From: RGIG3102 sp045633415
GTDB taxonomy: Bacteria > Bacillota > Clostridia > Oscillospirales > Ruminococcaceae
Reading direction: 5' to 3'
DNA: 26,606 nucleotides
Assembly: GCA_045633415.1 (NCBI GenBank)
Contig: JAZQYH010000005.1
Span: 1 to 26,606, forward strand
Part shown: positions 15,083 to 22,169 of the stretch, piece after piece
Layout of the letters: every line of letters begins with the position of its first letter
How positions within the stretch are numbered: position 1 is the first letter of the stretch
Translations under genes and position numbers: made by a program
The notes under the pieces: model-generated
Told to the model about the DNA's origin: nothing
Database searches by the model: none
Seen by the model: only the letters and a program-made list of their open reading frames with translations

Positions 15083-16288
15083 TTACCATTCGCAATTGAA
15101 TACGTATTTGTCAAGACGGTCCATTGCTTCTTTAACTCTCCAAGTTGGCTGAGCAAGGTTCATACGCTGATGTGTCATACCGCCAAAGCCACGGCCATCC
15201 TGCCAGCCCACACCGTATTCCAGTGCTCTGTTGTACAGTTCGTCCTGTGTTTTGCCGTGTTTTTCCATCCATTCCTTGTTGTCAAGGAAGATTACGTATG
15301 TACCATCGGACATGGAAACGTTAACACCTTCAAAGTGTTCTTTAATGTAGTCTACTGCATATTTAGCGTTTGTTTCGATAACTTTAATCAGTTCTTCGTA
15401 CCAAGCTTTACCTTCTTCGCTGTAAGCGCCCTGGAAAGCATGGAGTGTCAGCAGATGCATTTTGTTGTAGATTGTAAGACCAGCTTCTTTAGCAAGTCTG
15501 CCCTGCAGCCATTTGTCGTAACATACATGGTAAGAACCATTGAAACCAGCAAGGTTAAATGTTTTTGATGGTGCATACATTGCAACTGTGTTGTATTTTG
15601 CATATTCAGAAACTGTCTGCAGTGGAACGTGTTTTTTGCCTTCGAATACGAAGTCAGCCCAGATTTCGTCAGAAACTACTTTAACTGCGTATTTTTCGCA
15701 CAGTTCCATCATTTTTTCAAGTTCCCATTTTTCCCATACACGACCTGTTGGGTTGTGTGGTGAGCAGAACAGAAGAGTCTGGATGTTTTCAGAAACGATT
15801 TTCTTTTCCATATCTTCAAAGTTCATGCGCCATACGTTGTTTTCGTCAAGGTACAGTGGGGAATCAACCATTACATAGCCCAGGTTTTTCAGGTTGCGGA
15901 TGAATGAACCGTATGCTGGTGTGTGCAGCATGATTCTGTCACCTGGACGTGCAAAAACTTTAAGTGCTACAACGTTACCGCCGTGTACACCGTGCTGGAA
16001 GCCAATCTGTTCCTTTGTCAGTTCAACACCATGTCTGTATTTCTGCCAGTCGATAACACAGTTCCACCATTCGTCTGTTTCTGGTGATGCACCATAGTAA
16101 CCGAAGATTGGATGGTCAAGTCTGCCTTTGATTTTTTCTACGATAGCTGGGCAAACGATAAAGCCCATGTCAGCAACAGCCATTGGGATGTAGTCAAAGC
16201 CTTCTTTAGTAGCTGGAGCGTGGTCTTCAGCGTAAGAGTCGTGACCTTTTCTAACAAGAGCTGTTTCAAAATCGAAATTGTAAGCCAT
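15083..16288 (-). CDS. patB: PatB/MalY-type C-S lyase, copy 2
   Basis: Paralogue of the gene at 13684 with the same fold-type I PLP signatures: K242 in APSKTFNLAG, SDEIWADFVF, CSPHNPTGRVW and HQRMNLAQPTWR. The two copies share long identical blocks (for example GRVWEKWELEKMMELCEKY and KVVSDEIWADFVF) but differ in substrate-facing parts: GYYGASPETDEWW replaces GYFPHKEEYYD, and FNGSYHVCYDKW replaces MMGSYSICYNPY. Divergent substrate preference is therefore plausible. The frame extends to 16303, but GGAGG lies 8 nt before ATG 16288, giving 401 aa. The gene is divergent from an AraC regulator, with tandem operator-like repeats at its -35 box, so it is the likely regulatory target. Confidence 0.88.
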   Translation of the reverse strand: MAYNFDFETALVRKGHDSYAEDHAPATKEGFDYIPMAVADMGFIVCPAIVEKIKGRLDHPIFGYYGASPETDEWWNCVIDWQKYRHGVELTKEQIGFQHGVHGGNVVALKVFARPGDRIMLHTPAYGSFIRNLKNLGYVMVDSPLYLDENNVWRMNFEDMEKKIVSENIQTLLFCSPHNPTGRVWEKWELEKMMELCEKYAVKVVSDEIWADFVFEGKKHVPLQTVSEYAKYNTVAMYAPSKTFNLAGFNGSYHVCYDKWLQGRLAKEAGLTIYNKMHLLTLHAFQGAYSEEGKAWYEELIKVIETNAKYAVDYIKEHFEGVNVSMSDGTYVIFLDNKEWMEKHGKTQDELYNRALEYGVGWQDGRGFGGMTHQRMNLAQPTWRVKEAMDRLDKYVFNCEW

Positions 16289-16326
16289 AATTATTTCCTC
16301 CATATTTTGTCGTATTATGTAATTTT

Positions 16327-16355
16327 ATTATAGTATATAAATATTTTGTTTTTAA
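16327..16355 (-). promoter_or_regulatory. Promoter of C-S lyase copy 2
   Basis: -10 TATAAT (16327-16332) and a weak -35 TTAAAA (16350-16355), 17 bp apart on the minus strand. The -35 touches the first AraC-like repeat, the arrangement of a class II activated promoter. Confidence 0.55.
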
Positions 16356-16393
16356 TGGTAAAATCAAAGATTTCCTATGGTAAAATTTAAGAT
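16355..16393. promoter_or_regulatory. Two 17-bp direct repeats, likely AraC-family operator
   Basis: ATGGTAAAATCAAAGAT (16355-16371) and ATGGTAAAATTTAAGAT (16377-16393) agree at 15 of 17 positions and are 22 bp apart, about two helix turns. They lie between the C-S lyase promoter and the AraC gene. Confidence 0.65.
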
Positions 16394-16406
16394 GATATGC
16401 TATCAT
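16392..16406. repeat. Small inverted repeat before the AraC gene
   Basis: ATGATA-TGC-TATCAT, perfect arms, overlapping the end of the second direct repeat and close to a CATAAT -10-like box. It may take part in autoregulation. Confidence 0.35.
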
Positions 16407-16427
16407 AATCACAAAAGAGGTGAAATT

Positions 16428-17372
16428 ATGCCACAAAACGACCTTATAACAGCATTGGAAAAGCTGAAACAGGATTTTTTTGAAAAAAACTGGGGTACAT
16501 ACGAAATAGAGCATCAAGGGGTGGAAAACCAGATACACGGCTGGCCTGGCAAGGCGGACGAAGATATTATGATAGTGCTGTATCAGTACACAGCAAGAAG
16601 CCATATTCTCCATCGCCACGATTATTTCTATTTCAATTATTGCTATAAAGGTGTTCACGAATACAATACAGAACAAAACCGTATTGTAATGAACGAAAAC
16701 GATATTTACGCAGGACAGCCTTTTGTTTCCCATCGCCATATGCCACAGGTGTGTGATGACGGTGTACTTGTGTGCATTTTTATAAGACCTGAGCTGGTAT
16801 ATAAGACTTTATTACCATATATAAACACTTCCGAAAGTATGACGAACTTTCTTATACGGCCATCTACCCATAAATTTTCTGAAGAAAGCATACATTTCAA
16901 CCTTAAAAACGACTATAATATCCGCAAACTGCTGGAGCTGATGATAATAGAATACGCCACCCCTTCTGAAAGCACCCAGAGTATTCTGCGCTCGCTGGCA
17001 TCTGCCATGATTATGCAGGTGGCAAGAAAATACAGCGCACAACAGGATAAACCACAGACACTTAACCTGTCTTCCCAGATAGTAAAATATATAGGCGAGC
17101 ACGATTCCAGCATAACATTGCAGGAAGTTGCCACAAAGTTTTCTTACCATCCAAACTATATTTCTTCACTGCTGAAAAAGGAAACAGGAAAGTCTTTTTC
17201 ACAGATATTACTGGAAAAGAGAATGTCACATGCACTGGTACTGCTGAATGGTACCAGCCTGCCTATAGACAGGATTTCTGCAATGCTGGGATATTCAAAC
17301 CCAAGCAATTTCCACAAGGCGTTCAGGGAATATTACGGCAAAGCTCCGAGAGAATATGTAAACAACAAATAG
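16428..17372 (+). CDS. AraC-family transcription regulator
   Basis: Cytosolic DNA-binding regulator. The N-terminal half holds a cupin-like sensor domain (SHILHRHDYFYFNYCYKG, about 58-75, and NDIYAGQPFVSHRHMP). The C-terminal domain (about 213-314) has two helix-turn-helix units: TLQEVATKFSYHPNYISSLLKKETG (230-254) and IDRISAMLGYSNPSNFHKAFREYYGKAPREY (280-310), the standard AraC signature. The frame is open back to 16377, but GAGG 8 nt before ATG 16428 sets the start at 314 aa. The open extension would overlap the operator repeats. Divergent placement and the repeats suggest it controls the adjacent C-S lyase, sensing perhaps a sulfur amino acid or related small molecule. The inducer is inference only. 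Confidence 0.88.
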   Translation: MPQNDLITALEKLKQDFFEKNWGTYEIEHQGVENQIHGWPGKADEDIMIVLYQYTARSHILHRHDYFYFNYCYKGVHEYNTEQNRIVMNENDIYAGQPFVSHRHMPQVCDDGVLVCIFIRPELVYKTLLPYINTSESMTNFLIRPSTHKFSEESIHFNLKNDYNIRKLLELMIIEYATPSESTQSILRSLASAMIMQVARKYSAQQDKPQTLNLSSQIVKYIGEHDSSITLQEVATKFSYHPNYISSLLKKETGKSFSQILLEKRMSHALVLLNGTSLPIDRISAMLGYSNPSNFHKAFREYYGKAPREYVNNK

Positions 17373-17376
17373 CAAA

Positions 17377-17412
17377 ACACCGATGGTTTAAAATCCATCG
17401 GTGTCTTTATTT
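17377..17412. terminator. Terminator between the AraC and M23 genes
   Basis: ACACCGATGG / CCATCGGTGT arms with an 8-nt loop, CTTTATTTT tail on plus and TTTTGC tail on minus. It lies between convergent genes. Confidence 0.75.
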
Positions 17413-17433
17413 TAAATGATAATGAAAAAAATA

Positions 17434-17898
17434 TCATTTATACCATTGTACAGGGTCGCAGGGTTCATCATTCACAATTACTTCAAAATGCAGGTGCGGA
17501 CCTGTGGAATTGCCAGTGTTACCAACATAGCCTATTACATCACCTTTGCGGACAATATCCCCTTTTTCCACATTCAGTGATGAACAGTGGGCATAAAGAG
17601 TATTATAGCTTTCGTGCTGGATAATGCAGTGTGTGCCATAACCCATATTCATTTCAACTGTCTGGATAACCACACCGCTGTCAGCGGCATAGATTTCTGC
17701 CCCTTCCGGTGCAGCAATATCCACACCCTCGTGGCCAGCATAATCACCATACCCCCGACTGATTCGCTTTTCATCGCTGTTTACAAGGGATAGCACAAAA
17801 TCTTCACCTGTAAGCTTTGGGGGCGTGTTTTCTTGACGTGATGATGCACACCCTGTAAGCATAAACAAAACAACCAACAAAACAATAAACCTTTTCAC
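17434..17898 (-). CDS. M23-family lipoprotein endopeptidase
   Basis: Predicted secreted, lipid-anchored peptidoglycan endopeptidase. Residues 1-17 form a lipoprotein signal (MKRFIVLLVVLFMLTGC, lipobox LTGC, C17 lipidated). After a short spacer the LytM/M23 domain fills the rest: HEGVD (H56, D60), LYAHCS (H103) and GPHLHFE (H135, H137), the full Zn-ligand and catalytic set. At 154 aa it is a minimal version, with no LysM, SH3 or coiled-coil part. The start codon is GTG 17898, with AGGAG 7 nt upstream; the in-phase alternative is not better. It has its own sigma-A-like promoter. It may act in wall turnover or in sporulation engulfment, but nothing in the sequence decides this. Confidence 0.9.
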   Translation of the reverse strand: MKRFIVLLVVLFMLTGCASSRQENTPPKLTGEDFVLSLVNSDEKRISRGYGDYAGHEGVDIAAPEGAEIYAADSGVVIQTVEMNMGYGTHCIIQHESYNTLYAHCSSLNVEKGDIVRKGDVIGYVGNTGNSTGPHLHFEVIVNDEPCDPVQWYK

Positions 17899-17928
17899 AT
17901 TTTATCTCCTGTTTTCATTATTAATCTC

Positions 17929-17957
17929 AGTCTAACAACATAAAGTTCTATGGTCAA
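17929..17957 (-). promoter_or_regulatory. Promoter of the M23 lipoprotein gene
   Basis: -35 TTGACC (17952-17957), 17 bp spacer, -10 TAGACT (17929-17934), minus strand. Confidence 0.6.
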
Positions 17958-17995
17958 TGATTTTCACATATTCTTTACAAAACTTACAAAATTAA

Positions 17996-18021
17996 AAAGG
18001 TATGGCTTTCGCCATACCTTT
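17996..18021 (-). terminator. Intrinsic terminator of the M20 amidohydrolase gene
   Basis: AAAGGTATGGC / GCCATACCTTT around TTTC, with TTAATTTT on the minus strand. Confidence 0.8.
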
Positions 18022-18030
18022 GCTGTATTA

Positions 18031-19200
18031 TTACTTGTTTTCTTCCAGCCACTGTGTTGCACACTGGCAGTAAATTGCCACACCTGTTGGCAATACATCT
18101 TCGTTGGCAATCATGCCTGCATTATGCATAGAGCAGATGTGTCCTTCTTCGATACTGCCTGCCCCCAGATTCAGCATAACTGATGGGATAATATTTGCAA
18201 CTGCTGTAAAGTCTTCTGTGCCGCCCATACAAGGTACACATACTGGTGTATAGCCCAGACTTTCCACATATCTGTGGGCATCTGCAGCCGCCTGTGGGTC
18301 ACAGTAAAGTGGTGCCATGCCGTAAACAAAGTCCACTTCTGCCTTGCCTCTGAATGTAAGGGCAATGCCTTCACTGATTTCTTTTACACGCTGTTTTAAG
18401 AAATTGCGTTTTTCTTCTGTCTGTGCACGGATGGAAACATCCAGTTCAGCATAGCCTGCTGTAGTGTTAACTGTGTCACCACCAGCTATTTTGCCTACCA
18501 AGACTACAGAGTGTTCGTCCAATGGGATTTCACGGGAGATAATTTCGTTAAGGGCAACAACTATATGTGCCGCAATATTGATGGCATCCACACCCATAAA
18601 TGCCGCCGCACCGTGGGCGTTTTTGCCGTAAACTCTGATTTTTACTGCATCACCCGAATAGAGGGCTGGACCAGAGGAATATGTTACTCTGCCCACTGTT
18701 GTATCAGGCTGGCCTACTGAAATATGGGTTGCAAATGCAACATTTGGTTTTGGGTTTTCCAGAATACCGTTTTCCACCATATCAAGAGCACCCTGCAGCA
18801 GTTCTTCTGCTGGCTGGAACATCAGTTTTACAACACCATTTAATTTGTCTTCGTCTTCTTTAAGCAGTTTTGCCGCACCAAGAAGCATAGCAGTGTGGCA
18901 GTCGTGACCACAGCTGTGGGTGCCTTCACCTTCTGATGCATAAGGCAGACCAGTGGTTTCTTTCATAGGCAGAGCATCCATATCGGCACGGAGCAGAACA
19001 CAATTTTCACCTTTTCCCAGCAAGGCACATATGCCTGATTTACCCACAGGATAATGTGGGATGCCCATTTTTGTAAGTTCGCTGTCTACAAGAGCCACTG
19101 TTTTTGGCAGGTCAAAGCCAACTTCAGCCCATGTGTGAATCTGGCGGCGAATGCCCTGAACATAATCAAATATTTCTTCGGCTCTTTTACGGTAATTCAT
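18031..19200 (-). CDS. M20-family amidohydrolase (N-acyl amino acid / hippurate hydrolase type)
   Basis: Cytosolic metal-dependent amidase predicted to remove an acyl group from an N-acyl amino acid or cleave a related amide. Metal-ligand motifs are in family order: LRADMDALP (70-78), SCGHDCH (C97, H99, H102), QPAEE (E132, E133), ATH (H159) and SMHN (H359), with a dimerisation domain around 175-290 (NAHGAAAFMGVDAI). It is 389 aa from ATG 19200, which has AGGAG 8 nt upstream. The frame stays open to 19308, but that extension would cover the promoter and a terminator. It is transcribed alone. Substrate among hippurate, N-acetyl-cysteine-type, aminobenzoyl-glutamate or IAA-amino acid amides cannot be chosen; the nearby C-S lyases make a cysteine-conjugate link conceivable. 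Confidence 0.88.
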   Translation of the reverse strand: MNYRKRAEEIFDYVQGIRRQIHTWAEVGFDLPKTVALVDSELTKMGIPHYPVGKSGICALLGKGENCVLLRADMDALPMKETTGLPYASEGEGTHSCGHDCHTAMLLGAAKLLKEDEDKLNGVVKLMFQPAEELLQGALDMVENGILENPKPNVAFATHISVGQPDTTVGRVTYSSGPALYSGDAVKIRVYGKNAHGAAAFMGVDAINIAAHIVVALNEIISREIPLDEHSVVLVGKIAGGDTVNTTAGYAELDVSIRAQTEEKRNFLKQRVKEISEGIALTFRGKAEVDFVYGMAPLYCDPQAAADAHRYVESLGYTPVCVPCMGGTEDFTAVANIIPSVMLNLGAGSIEEGHICSMHNAGMIANEDVLPTGVAIYCQCATQWLEENK

Positions 19201-19236
19201 AATAATTACTCCTTTTATCATATATCTTATGTGTAT

Positions 19237-19265
19237 ATAATAAAACTTTGTTAAATTTTTTTCAA
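19237..19265 (-). promoter_or_regulatory. Promoter of the M20 amidohydrolase gene
   Basis: -35 TTGAAA (19260-19265), 17 bp spacer, -10 TATTAT (19237-19242), minus strand. Confidence 0.6.
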
Positions 19266-19273
19266 GTGCCAAA

Positions 19274-19305
19274 ACAAAAAAATCACCGCCCGAAAGCGGT
19301 GATTT
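19274..19305 (-). terminator. Intrinsic terminator of the EamA transporter gene
   Basis: AAATCACCGC / GCGGTGATTT arms with a 6-nt loop and a TTTTTGTTTT tail on the minus strand. Confidence 0.8.
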
Positions 19306-19325
19306 CAAAATTATCAGTTATGTAA

Positions 19326-20237
19326 TTATTCGCCTTCCAGCACTGCAAGCATCAGGATACCTACAATGATGATAGTGATAAACATGTACTGGCGTTTTGT
19401 CAGTTTTTCTTTAAGGAAAATTCTGGACAGAAGCAGAGAAACAACACATACACAAGAGATGATAGGTGCAGCGATAGCGCCGTTGCCGCTCATTGCGTAT
19501 ACATATGTCAGCTGACCAGCTGTTTCACATACAGCAGCCAGTGCTTTGTCTTTCTGTTTTGGCAGGTCAAATTTAACGCGTTTATACATCATAAACAGCA
19601 GCAGAACGATACCTACAATAGCAAATGTCAGTTCGTAGGAAATGTTTGCAACCAGTTCGATGTTTTCTTCTGTGATGCCAATCAGTGGGCTTGTTTCCAT
19701 TTCAAGGAAGTAGATATCCAGCACACAGCCGATAGCGTCGATGATTGCATAGCAGAATGGCATTGCGAAAGCGATTAAAGCAAGTCTTGAGCCAAGTCTG
19801 TTTTTTCTTTCCAGACCAGCAGACTGTTCTTCACGGCTAACACCAAGGATACCGATAACGATGATAGCGATAGCAACCCATATAAGTGGTGCGATTTCAT
19901 CGCCCAGCAGAACTGCACACATTACTGTACACATAGCGCCGGATGTGTTTTCGATTGGGTCAGACAGAGATTCTTCGATAAATCTGATGCCGAAGAAAGA
20001 ACATGCCATAGAAAGAATGTAACAAAGGGAAACTGGCAGATAAGCAATAAGGTTTTTTGGGTCATAAGAGATGTCTGATGTCATCAGTGTAAAGATAGCA
20101 TGGATACCCATAACTGCACCAACCATGATACATACGCGCAGATGGTCGTATTTGCGTTCTTCATGAGAACCTTTTTTATAGAAAAGTTCAGCTAAACCCC
20201 AAAGCAGAGTTGTAGCCAGTGTAAAAAATAACCACAT
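19326..20237 (-). CDS. EamA/DMT-family transporter
   Basis: Multi-pass cytoplasmic-membrane protein with about ten hydrophobic segments in two related halves, the drug/metabolite transporter layout. It starts MWLFFTLATTLLWGLAELFYKKG, with LLWG typical of EamA N-termini. SFFGIRFIEESLSDPIENTSGAMCTVMCAVLLGDEIAPLIW and GNGAIAAPIISCVCVVSLLLSRIFLKEKLT are the helix 3-4 and helix 8-9 type segments, with acidic-loop signatures GDE and KEKL. From ATG 20237 it is 303 aa. The frame also opens at TTG 20255, but GAGAGG upstream of the ATG supports the shorter start. It has its own TTGCAT/TATAAT promoter. Substrate unknown; export of amino acids or metabolites is typical of the family. Confidence 0.82.
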   Translation of the reverse strand: MWLFFTLATTLLWGLAELFYKKGSHEERKYDHLRVCIMVGAVMGIHAIFTLMTSDISYDPKNLIAYLPVSLCYILSMACSFFGIRFIEESLSDPIENTSGAMCTVMCAVLLGDEIAPLIWVAIAIIVIGILGVSREEQSAGLERKNRLGSRLALIAFAMPFCYAIIDAIGCVLDIYFLEMETSPLIGITEENIELVANISYELTFAIVGIVLLLFMMYKRVKFDLPKQKDKALAAVCETAGQLTYVYAMSGNGAIAAPIISCVCVVSLLLSRIFLKEKLTKRQYMFITIIIVGILMLAVLEGE

Positions 20238-20275
20238 AGTTTTTATTCCTCTCAAAAATATGATAGCGACATAGA

Positions 20276-20304
20276 ATTATAATCTATTTTGCTATTTTAT
20301 GCAA
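20276..20304 (-). promoter_or_regulatory. Promoter of the EamA transporter gene
   Basis: -35 TTGCAT (20299-20304), 17 bp spacer, -10 TATAAT (20276-20281), minus strand. Confidence 0.6.
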
Positions 20305-20309
20305 TAGTA

Positions 20310-20339
20310 AAATACCGCCTTTCAAAAAAGACGGTATTT
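20310..20339 (-). terminator. Terminator of the amidohydrolase/PnuC-like operon
   Basis: Thirteen-pair stem AAATACCGCCTTT / AAAGACGGTATTT with one mismatch, CAAA loop and a short T tail on the minus strand. Confidence 0.7.
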
Positions 20340-20357
20340 CTGATATAACATTATAAA

Positions 20358-21116
20358 TTATACTTTAAGGTCGATTTTTTCCTGGATTGTATTGTGTTCT
20401 CTTGTGTATTTGAACCATTTCCAGATACCATAGAATGTAACTACCAGCATAGCAATATCGTCAATCAGCAGACCATATGCGCCAGCAGAAATATCCATAG
20501 CAAGGTAAAGGATTGTTGTAATAACCCATGCATACCAGTGTTCAGAATAACGCAGCATCAGCAGAGTGCCGTTTACCATACCCATAGCTGTTGCAAATGC
20601 TTCCAGGTAAGAATCCTGGGAGCCAGGCATGTTGGACATAATACTACCCATTACTAGACAGAATACCACACAGCCAATCAGCAGCATAATGGACTTTTTC
20701 CAGCCCAGTCTTTTTACAACTGTCAGGTTATCGTCTTCATTGTCAATATGTTTACTCCACTGGATAAAGCTGATAATGTCGATTGGAATCCAGAAGAAAA
20801 TACAGGACAGCATCAGTGTGTACCAGCCCAGATGGAGGGACAGGATGATATATGTGATTTCGATAAGGAAGATATCGATAATAAAGTTGCCGCGGAACTG
20901 TTTTGCATTCATTGTTTCAACCAGTGGGTTGGCAATAACATTACACACTGAGCAGAACAGCAGCAGTGGAGATGCTGTACTTTCCAGCATCAGTTCAGGG
21001 AAGAAAATTGCCATGCCGATTGCAAGTGCAAATACAAATGTCATATATGTAGCTTCAAGTTTTGTAAATGATTTGAAGAAGCTGATAAGGCTAGGGTATT
21101 TATATTTTTTAAACAT
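20358..21116 (-). CDS. PnuC-family vitamin/nucleoside transporter
   Basis: Integral membrane protein of 252 aa with about seven to eight hydrophobic segments and an N-terminal KYKYPSLISFFKSF start. The second half (LLMLRYSEHWYAWVITTILYLAMDISAGAYGLLIDDIAMLVVTFYGIWKWFKYTRE) has the Trp/Tyr-rich helices and the final G-W motif typical of PnuC. PnuC carriers take up nicotinamide riboside by facilitated diffusion, and relatives carry thiamine, riboflavin or deoxynucleosides. The substrate here is open. The gene starts 5 bp after the stop of the upstream amidohydrolase, and its ribosome site (AAGGA) lies inside that gene's end, so translation is probably coupled. No NadR/NRK kinase or TPP riboswitch is present, so neither the NAD nor the thiamine route is supported. 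Confidence 0.75.
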   Translation of the reverse strand: MFKKYKYPSLISFFKSFTKLEATYMTFVFALAIGMAIFFPELMLESTASPLLLFCSVCNVIANPLVETMNAKQFRGNFIIDIFLIEITYIILSLHLGWYTLMLSCIFFWIPIDIISFIQWSKHIDNEDDNLTVVKRLGWKKSIMLLIGCVVFCLVMGSIMSNMPGSQDSYLEAFATAMGMVNGTLLMLRYSEHWYAWVITTILYLAMDISAGAYGLLIDDIAMLVVTFYGIWKWFKYTREHNTIQEKIDLKV

Positions 21117-21121
21117 TTAAG

Positions 21122-21955
21122 TTATCCTTTCATTTTCAAATATTCTGCCACTTTAGGAAAAGCACGCAGAGGGTTATTCCAGTATATATCGTCAAACTGG
21201 TCAGGTGTAAAAATTTTATTTATTGTATAGTCGTATTTATCAATTTCCCACAGCAGAATAGGAGGACAGAAGTCTGTGCCGTAAACAACCTGCTTGTATG
21301 TATCTGGGTACAGGTGGATTGCATGGTTCCACTGTTCTATAGTGCCTTCTTCATCAGCAGCAACTCCTGTGCCTGGCTCAAATGCGCCTGCAAAATCAGT
21401 AAACATGTTTGTCAGGCCGTGCATAGCCTGGATGCTTTCATTATAATAAGGGTCACCCATATGGGCCACAATGAAGTTTACCTGTGGGTATTTTCTGGCT
21501 ACATTTGCCACATATTCCACGCGTGAACCTTCTACATCATTTTCATATGGAAGATGATAGGATGGCAGACCTGTGTGGAATGTAACAGACAGACCATGCT
21601 TTGCAGCAAAATCATATATCCGCATCATTCTTTCATCATCTGCGCGGCCTGTCTGGTAAGACAGGAAAATTTTTAAACCAACCACGCGGCAGCCTGGGCG
21701 TGCAGCCATTTTTTCTTCAATAACAGCCAGCTGTGATGGAATATCTTTATGTATATCCACTGATGGGCAAAGGAACAGCTTTTCATTTCCGTCGCAAAGA
21801 TCCCAGGATTCATCCGGCATATTTTCTTTCTGCATATAAGGCAAAAATTCCATAACCAGAGCGTAATCGCCTCCTCCAGGACAGTCAAAGTACTGTGTGC
21901 TTATCTGACGGTTCACAATGTGCGTGTGGCAATCAATTTTTCTTTGTTTTGTCAT
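21122..21955 (-). CDS. Metal-dependent amidohydrolase (amidohydro_2, TIM barrel)
   Basis: Cytosolic hydrolase or decarboxylase of the PF04909 group. Metal-site motifs: IDCHTHIV (H10, H12), SVTFHTG (H127), FIVAHMG (H165) and VYGTDF (D228). The segment GLKIF (K95) lies where some relatives have a bridging lysine. From ATG 21955 it is 277 aa, preceded by GGAGG with an 8-nt spacing. The frame is open to 22015, but no ribosome site supports that. It is the first gene of a two-gene operon with the PnuC-like transporter, which implies that its substrate or product is what the transporter moves. PF04909 members act on diverse small aromatic or heterocyclic acids and amides, so no reaction is assigned. 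Confidence 0.82.
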   Translation of the reverse strand: MTKQRKIDCHTHIVNRQISTQYFDCPGGGDYALVMEFLPYMQKENMPDESWDLCDGNEKLFLCPSVDIHKDIPSQLAVIEEKMAARPGCRVVGLKIFLSYQTGRADDERMMRIYDFAAKHGLSVTFHTGLPSYHLPYENDVEGSRVEYVANVARKYPQVNFIVAHMGDPYYNESIQAMHGLTNMFTDFAGAFEPGTGVAADEEGTIEQWNHAIHLYPDTYKQVVYGTDFCPPILLWEIDKYDYTINKIFTPDQFDDIYWNNPLRAFPKVAEYLKMKG

Positions 21956-21975
21956 GGTTTTTACCTCCGTTTTAC

Positions 21976-22027
21976 TCAGGGACAAGCCCTTGTAGAATAC
22001 TGTTTTGGCTTGCATATAGCCATAACA
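21976..22027 (-). promoter_or_regulatory. Structured leader of the amidohydrolase/PnuC-like operon
   Basis: Between the promoter and the start codon are about 90 nt. They contain TGTTATGGCT/AGCCAAAACA (10-base arms, one mismatch, 7-nt loop, 22001-22027) and a smaller AGGG/CCCT hairpin (21979-21990) near the ribosome site. It matches no riboswitch class I can recall. Confidence 0.4.
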
Positions 22028-22053
22028 GACATTTGTACAATAAATGCCCTACT

Positions 22054-22082
22054 ATTATATAACATTCAAGATAGTTCTACAA
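22054..22082 (-). promoter_or_regulatory. Promoter of the amidohydrolase/PnuC-like operon
   Basis: -35 TTGTAG (22077-22082), 17 bp spacer, -10 TATAAT (22054-22059), minus strand. Confidence 0.6.
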
Positions 22083-22110
22083 TAGAAATATTTTTATACT
22101 CGTACAATTA

Positions 22111-22124
22111 TGTTGATATCAACA
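22111..22124. promoter_or_regulatory. 14-bp perfect palindrome upstream of the operon promoter
   Basis: TGTTGATATCAACA lies about 29 bp upstream of the -35 box. The position suits an activator or upstream repressor site. The cognate protein is unknown. Confidence 0.4.
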
Positions 22125-22137
22125 AATTTGCTATTTT

Positions 22138-22160
22138 ATTAAATAAAGCTTTTATTTAAT
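22138..22160 (-). terminator. AT-rich hairpin behind the SpoIID-domain gene
   Basis: Perfect ten-base arms ATTAAATAAA / TTTATTTAAT around GCT, about 10 bp past the stop codon. The stem is all A-T and the T tail is poor, so it may be a weak terminator. Confidence 0.4.
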
Positions 22161-22169
22161 ACCCCAACT

